A stretch of 24,814 nucleotides of DNA, from contig JBKHXX010000065.1 in the NCBI GenBank assembly GCA_046565765.1, positions 1 through 24,814 of the forward strand. Reading direction: 5' to 3'. Position numbers and translations under genes: made by a program. Origin of the DNA: JBFMCT01 sp046565765 (GTDB lineage: Bacteria > Actinomycetota > Acidimicrobiia > Acidimicrobiales > AC-14). The notes under the pieces were generated by a model. The model ran no database searches. It had not been told where the DNA came from and worked only from the letters and a program-made list of their open reading frames with translations. Shown piece after piece: positions 1 to 8,118 of the stretch (position 1 is its first letter; each line of letters opens with the position of its first letter).

Positions 1-1139
<1,139 letters not shown>

Positions 1140-1333
1140 TCAGTTGATCCTTCCGATAAGGAGCGCCACAGTCGGCCGGCGCGGTCCGCCGGTGGCCGGG
1201 CGCGCCGCCGTAGGCGGCCCCGACGGATGCCGGCCAAGAGAAGACGGCGAAGGGCGGCCGGCTCTGCCGGACGGCCGGAGCACCTTGAACTCGGCCGAAC
1301 GGAGCGAGCGAAGCGAGCGAGTGAGGGCGACGC
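1140..1333 (-). other. atpH-atpA intergenic gap with hairpins and a mirror repeat
   Basis: This 194-bp non-coding gap sits in an operon whose other genes overlap or nearly abut. It holds a perfect GCCGCC-GTA-GGCGGC hairpin (1204-1218), a CCGGC-TCT-GCCGG hairpin (1258-1270), a 20-nt mirror repeat built from GAGC/GAAG units (1302-1321), and a GTGAG...CTCAC hairpin over the atpH stop. No ORF with family features is seen. It could be an mRNA processing or attenuation segment setting Fo/F1 stoichiometry, or simply repeat drift; function is inference. Confidence 0.5.
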
Positions 1334-1885
1334 TCACAGCGTCTCCCGAAGCTTGTCGAGGCGGTGGCGGACGGAGCCGTCGATCACGGTGTCGCCGATC
1401 CGGGCGACCACGCCGCCCATGAGCGAGGGGTCGACGATGACCTTGACGTCGATCTGCTTGTCGAGGGCCGAGGACAGGGCCTGGGCCAGCCGGGACCGCT
1501 GGTCGTCGTCGAGGGGGGTGGCGGAGCGGATCTCGGCCACCTCCTTCTGGCGCTCGGCGGCCGCCTTCTCGACCATGCGGTCGATGATGGCCACGAGCTG
1601 GCCGGCCCGGCCCGCTCCGACCACGAACGAGACGAGGCTGGCGGTGAGAGGCGAGGCCTTGGCTCCCACCACCTCCTCCACGATCGACTGGCGCTTCTCC
1701 ACGGGCAGCTCCTCGTTGGTGAGGGCGCCGCGCAGGGCGTCGTTGCGTTCGTAGGCCCGGGCGAAGTGGAACAGCTCGTTGGCCACCCGGTCGGCGATCC
1801 CCTCGCCCCTTGCTGCGTTGAGCAGGGCGGCGGCGTAGCCGTCGACCCGGTCGGCGGTGCCCTCGGGGGCACCGGTCATCGTCAA
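1334..1885 (-). CDS. atpH: ATP synthase F1 subunit delta
   Basis: Delta (OSCP-like) subunit, the peripheral-stalk link between subunit b and the alpha3-beta3 head. It has 181-183 residues, usual length. The six-helix N-terminal domain starts near GYAAALLNAARGEG. The C-terminal family motif is seen as DPSLMGGVVARIGDTVIDGS, followed by the RLDKLRETL end. Two starts are possible: TTG at 1885, overlapping the atpF stop (TTGA), or ATG at 1879, two nt after that stop. Neither has a strong Shine-Dalgarno, so translation is probably coupled to atpF. In Actinobacteria such as Mycobacterium delta is fused to a b-like subunit; here b and delta are separate. Confidence 0.95.
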   Translation of the reverse strand: MTMTGAPEGTADRVDGYAAALLNAARGEGIADRVANELFHFARAYERNDALRGALTNEELPVEKRQSIVEEVVGAKASPLTASLVSFVVGAGRAGQLVAIIDRMVEKAAAERQKEVAEIRSATPLDDDQRSRLAQALSSALDKQIDVKVIVDPSLMGGVVARIGDTVIDGSVRHRLDKLRETL

Positions 1886-2448
1886 GACCGGGACTCCGCG
1901 GGGCCCGCGCCGACACTGTCGATGAACCGCTCCACCAGCTGGCGGTTGGTGTCACGGTCGAGGTTCTTCTCGACGACCTTCTCGGCCAGCTCGATCGACA
2001 TCAGGGCGACGCGCGCCCGCAGGTCGGCCATGGTGCGGGTGGCCTGGGCGGTGATGTCCTCCTGGGCCCGAGCCTTGATCTCCGCCACCTCCGACTCGGC
2101 CTGCTTGCGCAGGTCCTGGCGGATCTTGTCGGCGGCCTGGCGGGCCTCCTCGATGATCCGGCCCGCCTCGCTCTTGGCGTCGGCCAGCTGGCGGCGGTAC
2201 TCGTCGAGCACGGACTGCGCCTCCCCCTTGGCCTTGTCGGCCTCCGCCAGGCTGGCCCGGATCTTCTCCGATCGCGCTTCCATGCCCTTCTTGATAGCCG
2301 GGTAGCCGACCTTGTAGATGAGCACGAGGAGGATCAGGAACGAGATCCCGCCCCAGATGATCTCGTTGGTGGCGGGGAGGATGGGGTTGCTGGGGCCGTG
2401 CTCGGCCTCCGCCCCACCCTCCGCCACTGCGAGGATCGCGTACAGCAT
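1882..2448 (-). CDS. atpF: ATP synthase Fo subunit b
   Basis: Subunit b of the peripheral stalk, anchored in the membrane by one helix and reaching F1 as a long coiled coil. It has 188 residues, somewhat longer than the 156-residue E. coli form because of an N-terminal extension (MLYAILAVAEGGAEAEHG). The membrane helix is around residues 28-47 (IIWGGISFLILLVLIYKVGY). A charged Ala/Glu/Arg-rich coiled coil runs to the end. The ATG at 2448 has AAGGAG about 6 nt upstream, which fixes the start; the open frame extends further upstream only as overlap with atpE. The stop overlaps the possible TTG start of atpH. Confidence 0.96.
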   Translation of the reverse strand: MLYAILAVAEGGAEAEHGPSNPILPATNEIIWGGISFLILLVLIYKVGYPAIKKGMEARSEKIRASLAEADKAKGEAQSVLDEYRRQLADAKSEAGRIIEEARQAADKIRQDLRKQAESEVAEIKARAQEDITAQATRTMADLRARVALMSIELAEKVVEKNLDRDTNRQLVERFIDSVGAGPAESRS

Positions 2449-2458
2449 GGGTGGCTCC

Positions 2459-2716
2459 TTACGCGAACTTGAGGAGGATGAAGACCACGAACCCGATGAG
2501 GGCGAGGGCCTCGGTGAAGGCGATGCCGAGGAACATGGTGGTGCGCACCATGCCGGCCGCCTCCGGCTGGCGGGCCATGGCGGTGATGGCGTTGCCGACG
2601 ACGATGCCGATGCCGATGCCGGGGCCGATGGCGGCGGCGCCGTAGCCGATACCGGCACCGATGCCGTTGAGGCCTTCGGTCATGTCTCCGCCGGCCTGGG
2701 CGAGGATATCGAGCAA
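2459..2716 (-). CDS. atpE: ATP synthase Fo subunit c
   Basis: Proteolipid c subunit that forms the rotating proton ring. Two hydrophobic helices flank the polar loop ARQPEAAG. The Gly-rich first helix (AAIGPGIGIGIVVGNA) and the proton-carrying Glu in AFTEALALIGF are clear. The start is ambiguous. TTG at 2716 gives 85 residues and lies 4 nt after a strong AGGAGG that overlaps the atpB stop. ATG at 2683 gives 74 residues, closer to the family average, but lacks a well-placed ribosome-binding site. The TTG is chosen because of AGGAGG. It is followed by atpF after a 10-nt gap. Confidence 0.95.
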   Translation of the reverse strand: MLDILAQAGGDMTEGLNGIGAGIGYGAAAIGPGIGIGIVVGNAITAMARQPEAAGMVRTTMFLGIAFTEALALIGFVVFILLKFA

Positions 2717-2724
2717 GGTTCCTC

Positions 2725-3489
2725 CTAGTGCTCCGGGTGCATGGCGCCGCCGATGTAGACGGCCGTCAGGATCGTGAAGATGAACGCCTGCAGCACCGCC
2801 ACCAGGATCTCGAACCCGGTGAGAAGGATGAGCATGGCGAAGGGCAGCGGCAGGATCACCGCCAGCAGGCTCTTGGTCCACAGCGCGGCGGACAGCACCG
2901 CGAACGTCACCAGCAGCAGGTGGCCGGCGAGCATGTTGGCGAAGAGACGGACGGCCAGCGAGAAGGGCCGCACGAAGATCGTGGAGATGAACTCGATGAG
3001 GGCCACCAGCGGCAACAGGGCCTTGGGCACGCCGGGCGGGAACAGGATCGACTTGAAGTAGCCGCCCAGGCCCTGGCTCTTGATCCCCACCACGTTGAAG
3101 ATGGCCCACACCAGCAGGGCCATGAAGGCGGGGAGGGCCATGCGGGCGTTCACCGGCATCTGGATCCCGGGCACGATCTCCCAGATGTTGGTGATGAAGA
3201 TGAAGAAGAACATGGTGACGAGGAACGGTGTCCACGGGAGGCCCGCAGGGCCCATGGTCTGGAGGATGATGTCCTTACGGACGAACTCCACGCCCGACTC
3301 GACGATGTTCTGCACGCCGGTGGGGACGAGGTTGCCGTTGCCGTAGCGGCGGCCGGCGGCCCAGAACAGGCCGAAGACGATCAGCACGCTCGCCCACATG
3401 AGCAGCACGATCTTGTTGACCTCGAAGGGCGTGCCCTCGAAGAAGATCGCCGGCCATTCCAGGAGCTCTTCGATCGGCGGGAAGTGCAT
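2725..3489 (-). CDS. atpB: ATP synthase Fo subunit a
   Basis: Membrane subunit a provides the two proton half-channels next to the c-ring. It has 254 residues and several membrane helices. The family motif with the essential Arg is SLAVRLFANMLAGHLLL. The C-terminal motif (EILVAVLQAFIFTILTAVYI) is also typical of the family. The ATG at 3489 is 4 nt after the stop of the atpI-like gene and is preceded by AAAGGGG/TAAGG. Its own stop codon is embedded in the AGGAGG ribosome-binding site of atpE, an arrangement that couples a and c translation. Confidence 0.98.
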   Translation of the reverse strand: MHFPPIEELLEWPAIFFEGTPFEVNKIVLLMWASVLIVFGLFWAAGRRYGNGNLVPTGVQNIVESGVEFVRKDIILQTMGPAGLPWTPFLVTMFFFIFITNIWEIVPGIQMPVNARMALPAFMALLVWAIFNVVGIKSQGLGGYFKSILFPPGVPKALLPLVALIEFISTIFVRPFSLAVRLFANMLAGHLLLVTFAVLSAALWTKSLLAVILPLPFAMLILLTGFEILVAVLQAFIFTILTAVYIGGAMHPEH

Positions 3490-3492
3490 GCC

Positions 3493-3975
3493 TTACCCCT
3501 TTCCTGCTGATCTCGCCGTTGGGGCCACGGAGTCAGGCGGCGGCGTGGGCTTGGTGGTCGGGTAGGCCAGCGAGAGGGACAGGTGGCGGGTCTCCCACAC
3601 GAGCAGACCCAGGTGGGTGACGATCAGCGTGAGACCGAGCGGCACCATCTGCACCCAGGCCTGGTCCTTGACGGCCAGGACGGCCACCGTGATCAGCACC
3701 AGGCGCACGACGAAGCCGCCCAGGGCGGCGGTCACCAGCAGGCCGATCGAGACGCGGGCGGCCGCGGCCAGCAGGCTGGCGGCCAGCAGGAAGTTGACAA
3801 GGACGAGGCCGACGGCGAAGGCGGCGGAGGCGGCGCCGTCGAGGCCCCAGATGAGGCCGGCCACCACCACCACGACGGGCAGCGCGGGCCACGCCCGCCG
3901 GATCATGTCGGTGACGACCTCGCGCTCGACGGCGGGGCCGGCGCTGGGCGGCGGGGCCAGGCGGGGCAGGCTCAT
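3493..3975 (-). CDS. AtpI-like membrane protein of the ATP synthase operon
   Basis: A 160-residue protein with about four membrane helices: WPALPVVVVVAGLIWGL, AAFAVGLVLVNFLLAASLL, GLLVTAALGGFVVRLVLITV and the segment before VWETRHLSLS. The position directly before atpB, size and topology match the AtpI/ATP synthase I family, which acts as an assembly or magnesium/c-ring chaperone factor in other bacteria. The helix pattern with LVNFLLAA is the usual form of this weakly conserved family. The ATG at 3975 overlaps the TGA of the upstream gene (ATGA), suggesting coupled translation. A Pro-rich tail ends the protein. Function is inferred from position and topology. Confidence 0.75.
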   Translation of the reverse strand: MSLPRLAPPPSAGPAVEREVVTDMIRRAWPALPVVVVVAGLIWGLDGAASAAFAVGLVLVNFLLAASLLAAAARVSIGLLVTAALGGFVVRLVLITVAVLAVKDQAWVQMVPLGLTLIVTHLGLLVWETRHLSLSLAYPTTKPTPPPDSVAPTARSAGKG

Positions 3976-4373
3976 ACCGTGCTCTCGGCCCTCTCGATGG
4001 GCCGGCGCACGGCCCAGGGGCCGGCCTCCTCCAGCTTCTGCATCCGGTAGACGTAGCCGTACCAGGTGCGCAGGAGCAGCGCCACGAGGGCCAGCACGGT
4101 GAGCAGGATGGTGAGGACGGGACGGATGCCGACCCGCCCGTCGAGCCAGTAGCCGGCCGCCCCGAAGATCAAGGGGGTCACGGCCAGCTCGAACGCCCGG
4201 GTGAAGCCGTCCCCGAAATTCCGGTACAGCTCGCCCCGCTCGGTCGGCTGGTGCTCCGGGGTCACGCCGGCGGCGGCCGCCGCAGAGGCGGCCTGGCGGC
4301 TGATCAGCGAGCGCAGAGTACGGCGTGAGGGAACGTCGGCGCGAGCCTGGCTCTTCCGGTCCCGCTGCTCCAC
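3972..4373 (-). CDS. AtpZ/AtpI-family protein, first gene of the atp operon
   Basis: A 133-residue protein with a basic soluble N-terminus and two predicted membrane helices (FELAVTPLIFGAAGYWLDG and VLTILLTVLALVALLLRTWYG). The G-x-WLD-G between the helices is typical of the AtpZ/ATPase gene 1 group, thought to help ion supply or assembly of ATP synthase. The GTG at 4373 is chosen because GGAAGG sits 4 nt before it. A TTG at 4424 would add 17 residues but falls inside the putative -10 box. It overlaps the next gene by 4 nt. Confidence 0.75.
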   Translation of the reverse strand: MEQRDRKSQARADVPSRRTLRSLISRQAASAAAAAGVTPEHQPTERGELYRNFGDGFTRAFELAVTPLIFGAAGYWLDGRVGIRPVLTILLTVLALVALLLRTWYGYVYRMQKLEEAGPWAVRRPIERAESTV

Positions 4374-4422
4374 TCGTCCTTCCCTTGACACCGGGCCTCG
4401 CAGCCCTTGTGAACGGTCGCGC

Positions 4423-4452
4423 AATCTAGGGGACTCGCGTCAGACGTGGCAA
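4423..4452 (-). promoter_or_regulatory. Candidate sigma70-type promoter of the atp operon
   Basis: Reading on the minus strand, TTGCCA (4452-4447) and TAGATT (4428-4423) are separated by 18 nt, close to the TTGACA/TATAAT consensus and standing out against the GC-rich background. Transcription would begin near 4416, giving a leader of roughly 40 nt with GGAAGG before the GTG at 4373. It lies in the 108-bp gap after wecA, the largest gap upstream of the atp genes. Confidence 0.6.
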
Positions 4453-4481
4453 ATGCGCCGGGAATCGTCGCCGCCCCTGCA

Positions 4482-5807
4482 TCATCGCGCTTCCCGGCGC
4501 GGTCCCTCGTCGGTGGGCATGGGCGGCACGGGCCGGACCGGGCGGGGCCCGTTGCGGGAGGCGGGGCGGTGGCGGGCCCGGGCGGGCCGGCGGCGGGGAG
4601 GTGCCGCCGAGCCGGGCGGGGTCGCCGACGCGGACGTGCGGGCGGACACCGGCGTGGCCTTGGGCCACACCGCGGCGTCCACGGCCAGGTCGTCGACCTC
4701 CCCGTTGGCCAGCCGCGGCTGGCGCACTCCGGGGTGGAACAGGGTGAACAGCAGCACGCCGAGGGCGCACACCGCGAAGGGCACGACCGCGTTGCCCTGG
4801 TCGGTGTAGGTGGGCACGAGCACGACGCCCGACAGGATCGCCGTCCACGCCCACAGGATCAGCACCGACCGCCGCGGACCGTGGCCGAGCCGCATCAGCC
4901 GGTGGTGGAGGTGCTCCTTGTCCGCCTCCGACAGCGACACCCGCCGCACCGCCCGGCGCACGATGGCGAAGGCGGTGTCGATGAAGGGCACGCCCAGGAT
5001 GATGAACGGGATGACCAGGGGGGCGAAGAAGAAGAAGGTCTGGCCGCTGAACTGGTCAGCGGTGCGCCCGCCCACCGAGATGGTGGCGGCGGCCATGAGG
5101 AGGCCGAGCAGCATGGCCCCGGCGTCGCCCATGAACACCTTGGCGGGGTCGAAGTTGTGGGGCAGGAAGCCGATGGCGGCCCCGCAGGCGATGGCCACGG
5201 CCAGCGGAGCGATGGTGGTGGCGTCGAGCAGGCCCACGTCCATGAGGCGGTAGGCGTAGAAGAAGAAGGCGCCGCCGGCGATGGCGACCACTCCGGCGGC
5301 CAGGCCGTCCAGCCCGTCGATGAGGTTCACCGCGTTGGCCGTTCCCACCACCCAGAGCACGGTGATCAGGAAGCTCAGGTCGGGCGAGAGGACGATGAAG
5401 TCGGCGAAGGGGATGCGGAAGTAGAACATCGTCACGCCGAAGAGGGCGAGGGCGGAGCCGGCCAGCACCTGGCCCGCCACCTTGGCCGGCGCCGACACGT
5501 CCCGGACGTCGTCGAGCACGCCCACGGCCAGGATCAGTACGGCCGCCACCATGAGCCCGAGCGGCTCGGAGGAGTTCTCGAAGACCGGCTTGAGGTCGGG
5601 CAGCTGGGACGCCACGGCCATGGCCGCCAGGAGCCCGGCCAGCATGGCGATGCCGCCCAGGGTGGGTGTCGGCCGCTTGTGGACGCGCCGCTCGTCGGGC
5701 TTGACCACCGCCCCCCACCGGATGGCCAGCCGCCACACGGCCGGCGTGAGGACCCACGTGACGAAGGCGGCCACGCCCGCCACCAGCGCGTAGGAGAGGA
5801 GGATCAC
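4482..5807 (-). CDS. wecA: WecA/TagO/MraY-family polyprenyl-phosphate sugar-1-phosphate transferase
   Basis: Integral membrane enzyme that transfers a sugar-1-phosphate (usually GlcNAc-1-P) from its UDP-sugar to undecaprenyl phosphate, starting cell-wall glycopolymer synthesis. It has 441 residues and about eleven membrane helices. Motifs: VLDDVRD with the Mg-binding DD near residues 99-100, NAVNLIDGLDGLAAG near 159-172, FMGDAGAMLLG near 225-235 and the cytoplasmic HLHHRLMRLGH. About 75 residues after FHPGVRQPRLANGE form a Pro/Arg/Ala-rich tail not typical of the family. The start is GTG 5807, 45 nt after glyA, with only a weak ribosome-binding site. The exact sugar cannot be told from sequence. 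Confidence 0.9.
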   Translation of the reverse strand: MILLSYALVAGVAAFVTWVLTPAVWRLAIRWGAVVKPDERRVHKRPTPTLGGIAMLAGLLAAMAVASQLPDLKPVFENSSEPLGLMVAAVLILAVGVLDDVRDVSAPAKVAGQVLAGSALALFGVTMFYFRIPFADFIVLSPDLSFLITVLWVVGTANAVNLIDGLDGLAAGVVAIAGGAFFFYAYRLMDVGLLDATTIAPLAVAIACGAAIGFLPHNFDPAKVFMGDAGAMLLGLLMAAATISVGGRTADQFSGQTFFFFAPLVIPFIILGVPFIDTAFAIVRRAVRRVSLSEADKEHLHHRLMRLGHGPRRSVLILWAWTAILSGVVLVPTYTDQGNAVVPFAVCALGVLLFTLFHPGVRQPRLANGEVDDLAVDAAVWPKATPVSARTSASATPPGSAAPPRRRPARARHRPASRNGPRPVRPVPPMPTDEGPRREAR

Positions 5808-5852
5808 CTGCCGTCCGGCCCGCTCGTCCCGCCCGCTGCCCCGGCCCGCCGC

Positions 5853-7085
5853 CTAGGAGGCCGGATAGGGGGTGAACTTCGAGCAGAGGGTGGCGGCTGC
5901 TTCACGCACCTCGGCCAGCGCCCCCTCGTCGGCCCGGTGGCGCAGTGCCCGCCCGATGAGGGCGGCGATCTCGCCCATCTCCGGCTCGGTCATCCCCGCG
6001 GTGGTGACGGCCGGGGTGCCGATGCGGAGGCCGCTGGTGACGAACGGCGACCGGGGGTCGTTGGGGATGGTGTTCTTGTTGAGCGTGATGCCCGCCCGGT
6101 CGAGCACCTCCTGGGCCTCCTTGCCCGTGAGCTCGGGGTCGAACGGCCGCAGGTCGATGAGCATGAGGTGGTTGTCGGTGCCGCCCGAGACGAGGCGGAA
6201 CCCCTCGCCCTCCAGGGCGGCGGCCAGGGCCCGGGCATTGCGGACGATCTGGGCCGCGTACTCGCGGAACTCCGGCTGGAGCGCCTCGTGGAACGCCACC
6301 GCCTTGGCTCCGATGACGTGCATGAGCGGGCCACCCTGGAGGCCCGGGAAGACTGCCTTGTCGATCGCCTTGGCGTGGTCGGCCCGGCACACGACGGCGC
6401 CCGCCCGTGGGCCCCGCAACGTCTTGTGGGTGGTGAACGTCACGATGTCGGCCACCGGGACGGGCGACGGGTGGGCCCCGCCCGCGATCAGGCCGGCGAT
6501 GTGGGCCGCGTCGAAGAGGAAGAGGGCCCCGATCTCGTCGCAGATCTCCCGGAACGGCTGGGGGTCGATGGTGCGGGAGTAGGCGGTGGCGCCGGCGATG
6601 ACCAGCTTGGGCCGGGCGGAGCGGGCGATGTCGCGGATCTGGTCGTAGTCGAGGCGCTCGTCGTCGTCGCGCACGCCGTAGGACACGACGTCGAACAGCC
6701 GGCCGGTGACGTTGACCGGGGACCCGTGGGTGAGGTGGCCGCCCTGGTCGAGGCGCATGCCCATGATCGTGTCGCCCGGCTCCAGCACGGCCAGGAAGGC
6801 GGCCAGGTTGGCGTTGGCGCCGGAATGGGGCTGGACGTTGGCGTGCTCGGCCCCGAACAGCTCGACCGCCCGCTCGCGCGCCAGGTCCTCCGCCTCGTCG
6901 ACCACGGAGTTGCCGCCGTAGTACCGCTTGTGGGGGTAGCCCTCGGAGTACTTGTTGGTCAGGGCCGACCCCTGGGCCTCCATCACCTGGCGGGACGTGA
7001 AGTTCTCCGAGGCGATGAGCTGGATCGTGGTGTTCTGGCGCTCGACCTCCCGGTCGATGATGTCGAACAGCCGGTCGTCCCTCAC
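5853..7085 (-). CDS. glyA: Serine hydroxymethyltransferase
   Basis: PLP enzyme interconverting serine plus tetrahydrofolate with glycine plus methylene-THF in the cytosol; main one-carbon source. It has 410 residues, the normal bacterial length. Diagnostic segments: IQLIASENFTSRQVMEAQGS (21-40), NKYSEGYPHKRYYGG (44-58), VQPHSGANAN (84-92), FDAAHIAGLIAGG with the PLP-contacting Asp and His (191-203), and TTHKTLRGPRAG in which Lys 221 forms the Schiff base. The GTG at 7085 overlaps the rpiB TGA (GTGA) and has GGAGG about 10 nt upstream. All key residues are intact. Confidence 0.98.
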   Translation of the reverse strand: MRDDRLFDIIDREVERQNTTIQLIASENFTSRQVMEAQGSALTNKYSEGYPHKRYYGGNSVVDEAEDLARERAVELFGAEHANVQPHSGANANLAAFLAVLEPGDTIMGMRLDQGGHLTHGSPVNVTGRLFDVVSYGVRDDDERLDYDQIRDIARSARPKLVIAGATAYSRTIDPQPFREICDEIGALFLFDAAHIAGLIAGGAHPSPVPVADIVTFTTHKTLRGPRAGAVVCRADHAKAIDKAVFPGLQGGPLMHVIGAKAVAFHEALQPEFREYAAQIVRNARALAAALEGEGFRLVSGGTDNHLMLIDLRPFDPELTGKEAQEVLDRAGITLNKNTIPNDPRSPFVTSGLRIGTPAVTTAGMTEPEMGEIAALIGRALRHRADEGALAEVREAAATLCSKFTPYPAS

Positions 7086-7540
7086 GAGGCCGCCCCCTCC
7101 TCCTGCTCGATGCCGGAGATCTCGTCGATGCGGCGCTGGTGGCGCCCGCCCTCGAACTCGGCGGCGAGGAAGGCGTCGACCGCATCGGTGGCCGCCTGGG
7201 GCCCGGTGAGGCGGGCGCCCACGCAGACGACGTTGGCGTCGTTGTGCATGCGGGCCATGCGGGCCGAGGTGGCGTCGTGGACGACGGCCGCCCGGGCCCC
7301 CCGCACCTTGTTGGCGGCGATGCCGATGCCGATGCCGGTACCGCACACGCACACGCCGTAGTCGGCCTCGCCGCCGACCACCGCCCGGGCCACGGCCGCG
7401 CCGAAGTCGGGGTAGTCGACGGAGTCCTCGGAGTGGGTGCCGAGGTCCTTGACCTCGTGCCCCTGCTCCTCGAGATGAGCCTTGAGCTGCTCTTTCAGCT
7501 GGAAACCGGCGTGGTCGGAGCCGAGGGCCACGGTCGTCAA
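7082..7540 (-). CDS. rpiB: Ribose-5-phosphate isomerase B
   Basis: RpiB/LacAB-type isomerase interconverting ribose-5-P and ribulose-5-P in the pentose phosphate pathway. It has 152 residues, the usual size. It begins TTVALGSDHAGFQLKE, with the family SDHAG motif. CVCGTGIGIGIAANKVRGAR holds the catalytic Cys and phosphate/anion loop. HNDANVVCVGAR is also conserved. The TTG at 7540 overlaps the preceding gene's TGA (TTGA) and has GGGAG upstream; GTG at 7531 would remove the usual residues before the first beta strand. The E-rich C-terminal tail is ordinary. It is co-transcribed with ptp and glyA by overlap. Confidence 0.95.
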   Translation of the reverse strand: MTTVALGSDHAGFQLKEQLKAHLEEQGHEVKDLGTHSEDSVDYPDFGAAVARAVVGGEADYGVCVCGTGIGIGIAANKVRGARAAVVHDATSARMARMHNDANVVCVGARLTGPQAATDAVDAFLAAEFEGGRHQRRIDEISGIEQEEGAAS

Positions 7541-8106
7541 GACGCCCGCTCCCGGATCTCGCTGCCCCACACCATCCACACGACCTGCTCGAGCAGCGAG
7601 TCGACCTCTTCGATCATGCGCTCGTAGGCCTTGCGGGGCTGGCCGATGGGGTCGGCCACGTCGTCCTCGTCGGACCGGCCCATGAGCTCGCGGGGAGTAC
7701 GCCCCTCGTGGACCCGGGCCAGCCAGGCGTCCAGCGGTTCGGCCGGCTGGCGGGGACCGACGCGCCCGGCCCGCCGCACCAGCTCCTTGAGGGTGAAGGT
7801 GCGGGGCCACGTCTCGGGCGCGGTGACCACCGCCTCCCGCACGTGCTCCCGGGCCATGGCCAGGATCAGGTCGGCCTGGCTCAGCAGGTCGGCCGTCATG
7901 TGGCGGCTCCGGTGGCTCGACAGGTCGATGCCCAGACCCGACAGGACGTCGACCCCGTGGGCGCTGGCCGGCTGGCCACCCCCCTGGATGAGGCCGGCGG
8001 AACGGACGCTGGCAGGCACGCCCGCCCGGCCCAGGCGATGGCGCAGGATCGCCTCGGCCGCGGGGGACCGGCAGATGTTGCCCGTGCAGAGGAAGAGGAT
8101 CTCGAT
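7537..8106 (-). CDS. Low-molecular-weight protein-tyrosine phosphatase, apparent ATC start
   Basis: LMW-PTP, the family that dephosphorylates BY-kinases such as Wzc and so tunes polysaccharide chain length and export. The P-loop CTGNICRS (CX5R) is at residues 7-14 and the general-acid loop is DVADPIGQP. It would be 189 residues. No ATG, GTG or TTG keeps the P-loop: the first usable one, GTG 8019, starts 29 residues in and deletes the catalytic Cys and Arg. In the same frame, TAG (8118-8116, the stop of the Wzc-like gene) lies 9 nt before ATC 8106, where the usual M-E-I-L-F-L-C N-terminus would begin. A TAGACT -10-like box lies exactly 6 nt upstream of that ATC. Options are an ATC start, TAG readthrough giving a kinase-phosphatase fusion, or a base error for ATG. 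Family assignment is secure, the start is not. Confidence 0.88.
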   Translation of the reverse strand: MEILFLCTGNICRSPAAEAILRHRLGRAGVPASVRSAGLIQGGGQPASAHGVDVLSGLGIDLSSHRSRHMTADLLSQADLILAMAREHVREAVVTAPETWPRTFTLKELVRRAGRVGPRQPAEPLDAWLARVHEGRTPRELMGRSDEDDVADPIGQPRKAYERMIEEVDSLLEQVVWMVWGSEIRERAS

Positions 8107-8112
8107 GGGCCG

Positions 8113-8118
8113 AGTCTA
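8113..8118 (-). promoter_or_regulatory. Candidate leaderless -10 box for the phosphatase
   Basis: TAGACT matches TANNNT and ends exactly 6 nt before the ATC at 8106, the spacing seen for leaderless genes elsewhere in this window. Its TAG is also the stop codon of the Wzc-like gene. No Shine-Dalgarno is visible. Confidence 0.45.

Noticed and set aside
4446..7361. 971-codon plus-strand ORF opposite wecA, glyA and rpiB
   Set aside because: Its sequence is His/Gly/Arg/Asp low complexity, as expected for an antisense frame of GC-rich genes. The opposite strand has clear conserved enzymes.
7537..8019. Phosphatase ORF starting at GTG 8019
   Set aside because: It removes the CX5R catalytic loop, which is intact and in frame just upstream; the gene was extended to ATC 8106 instead.
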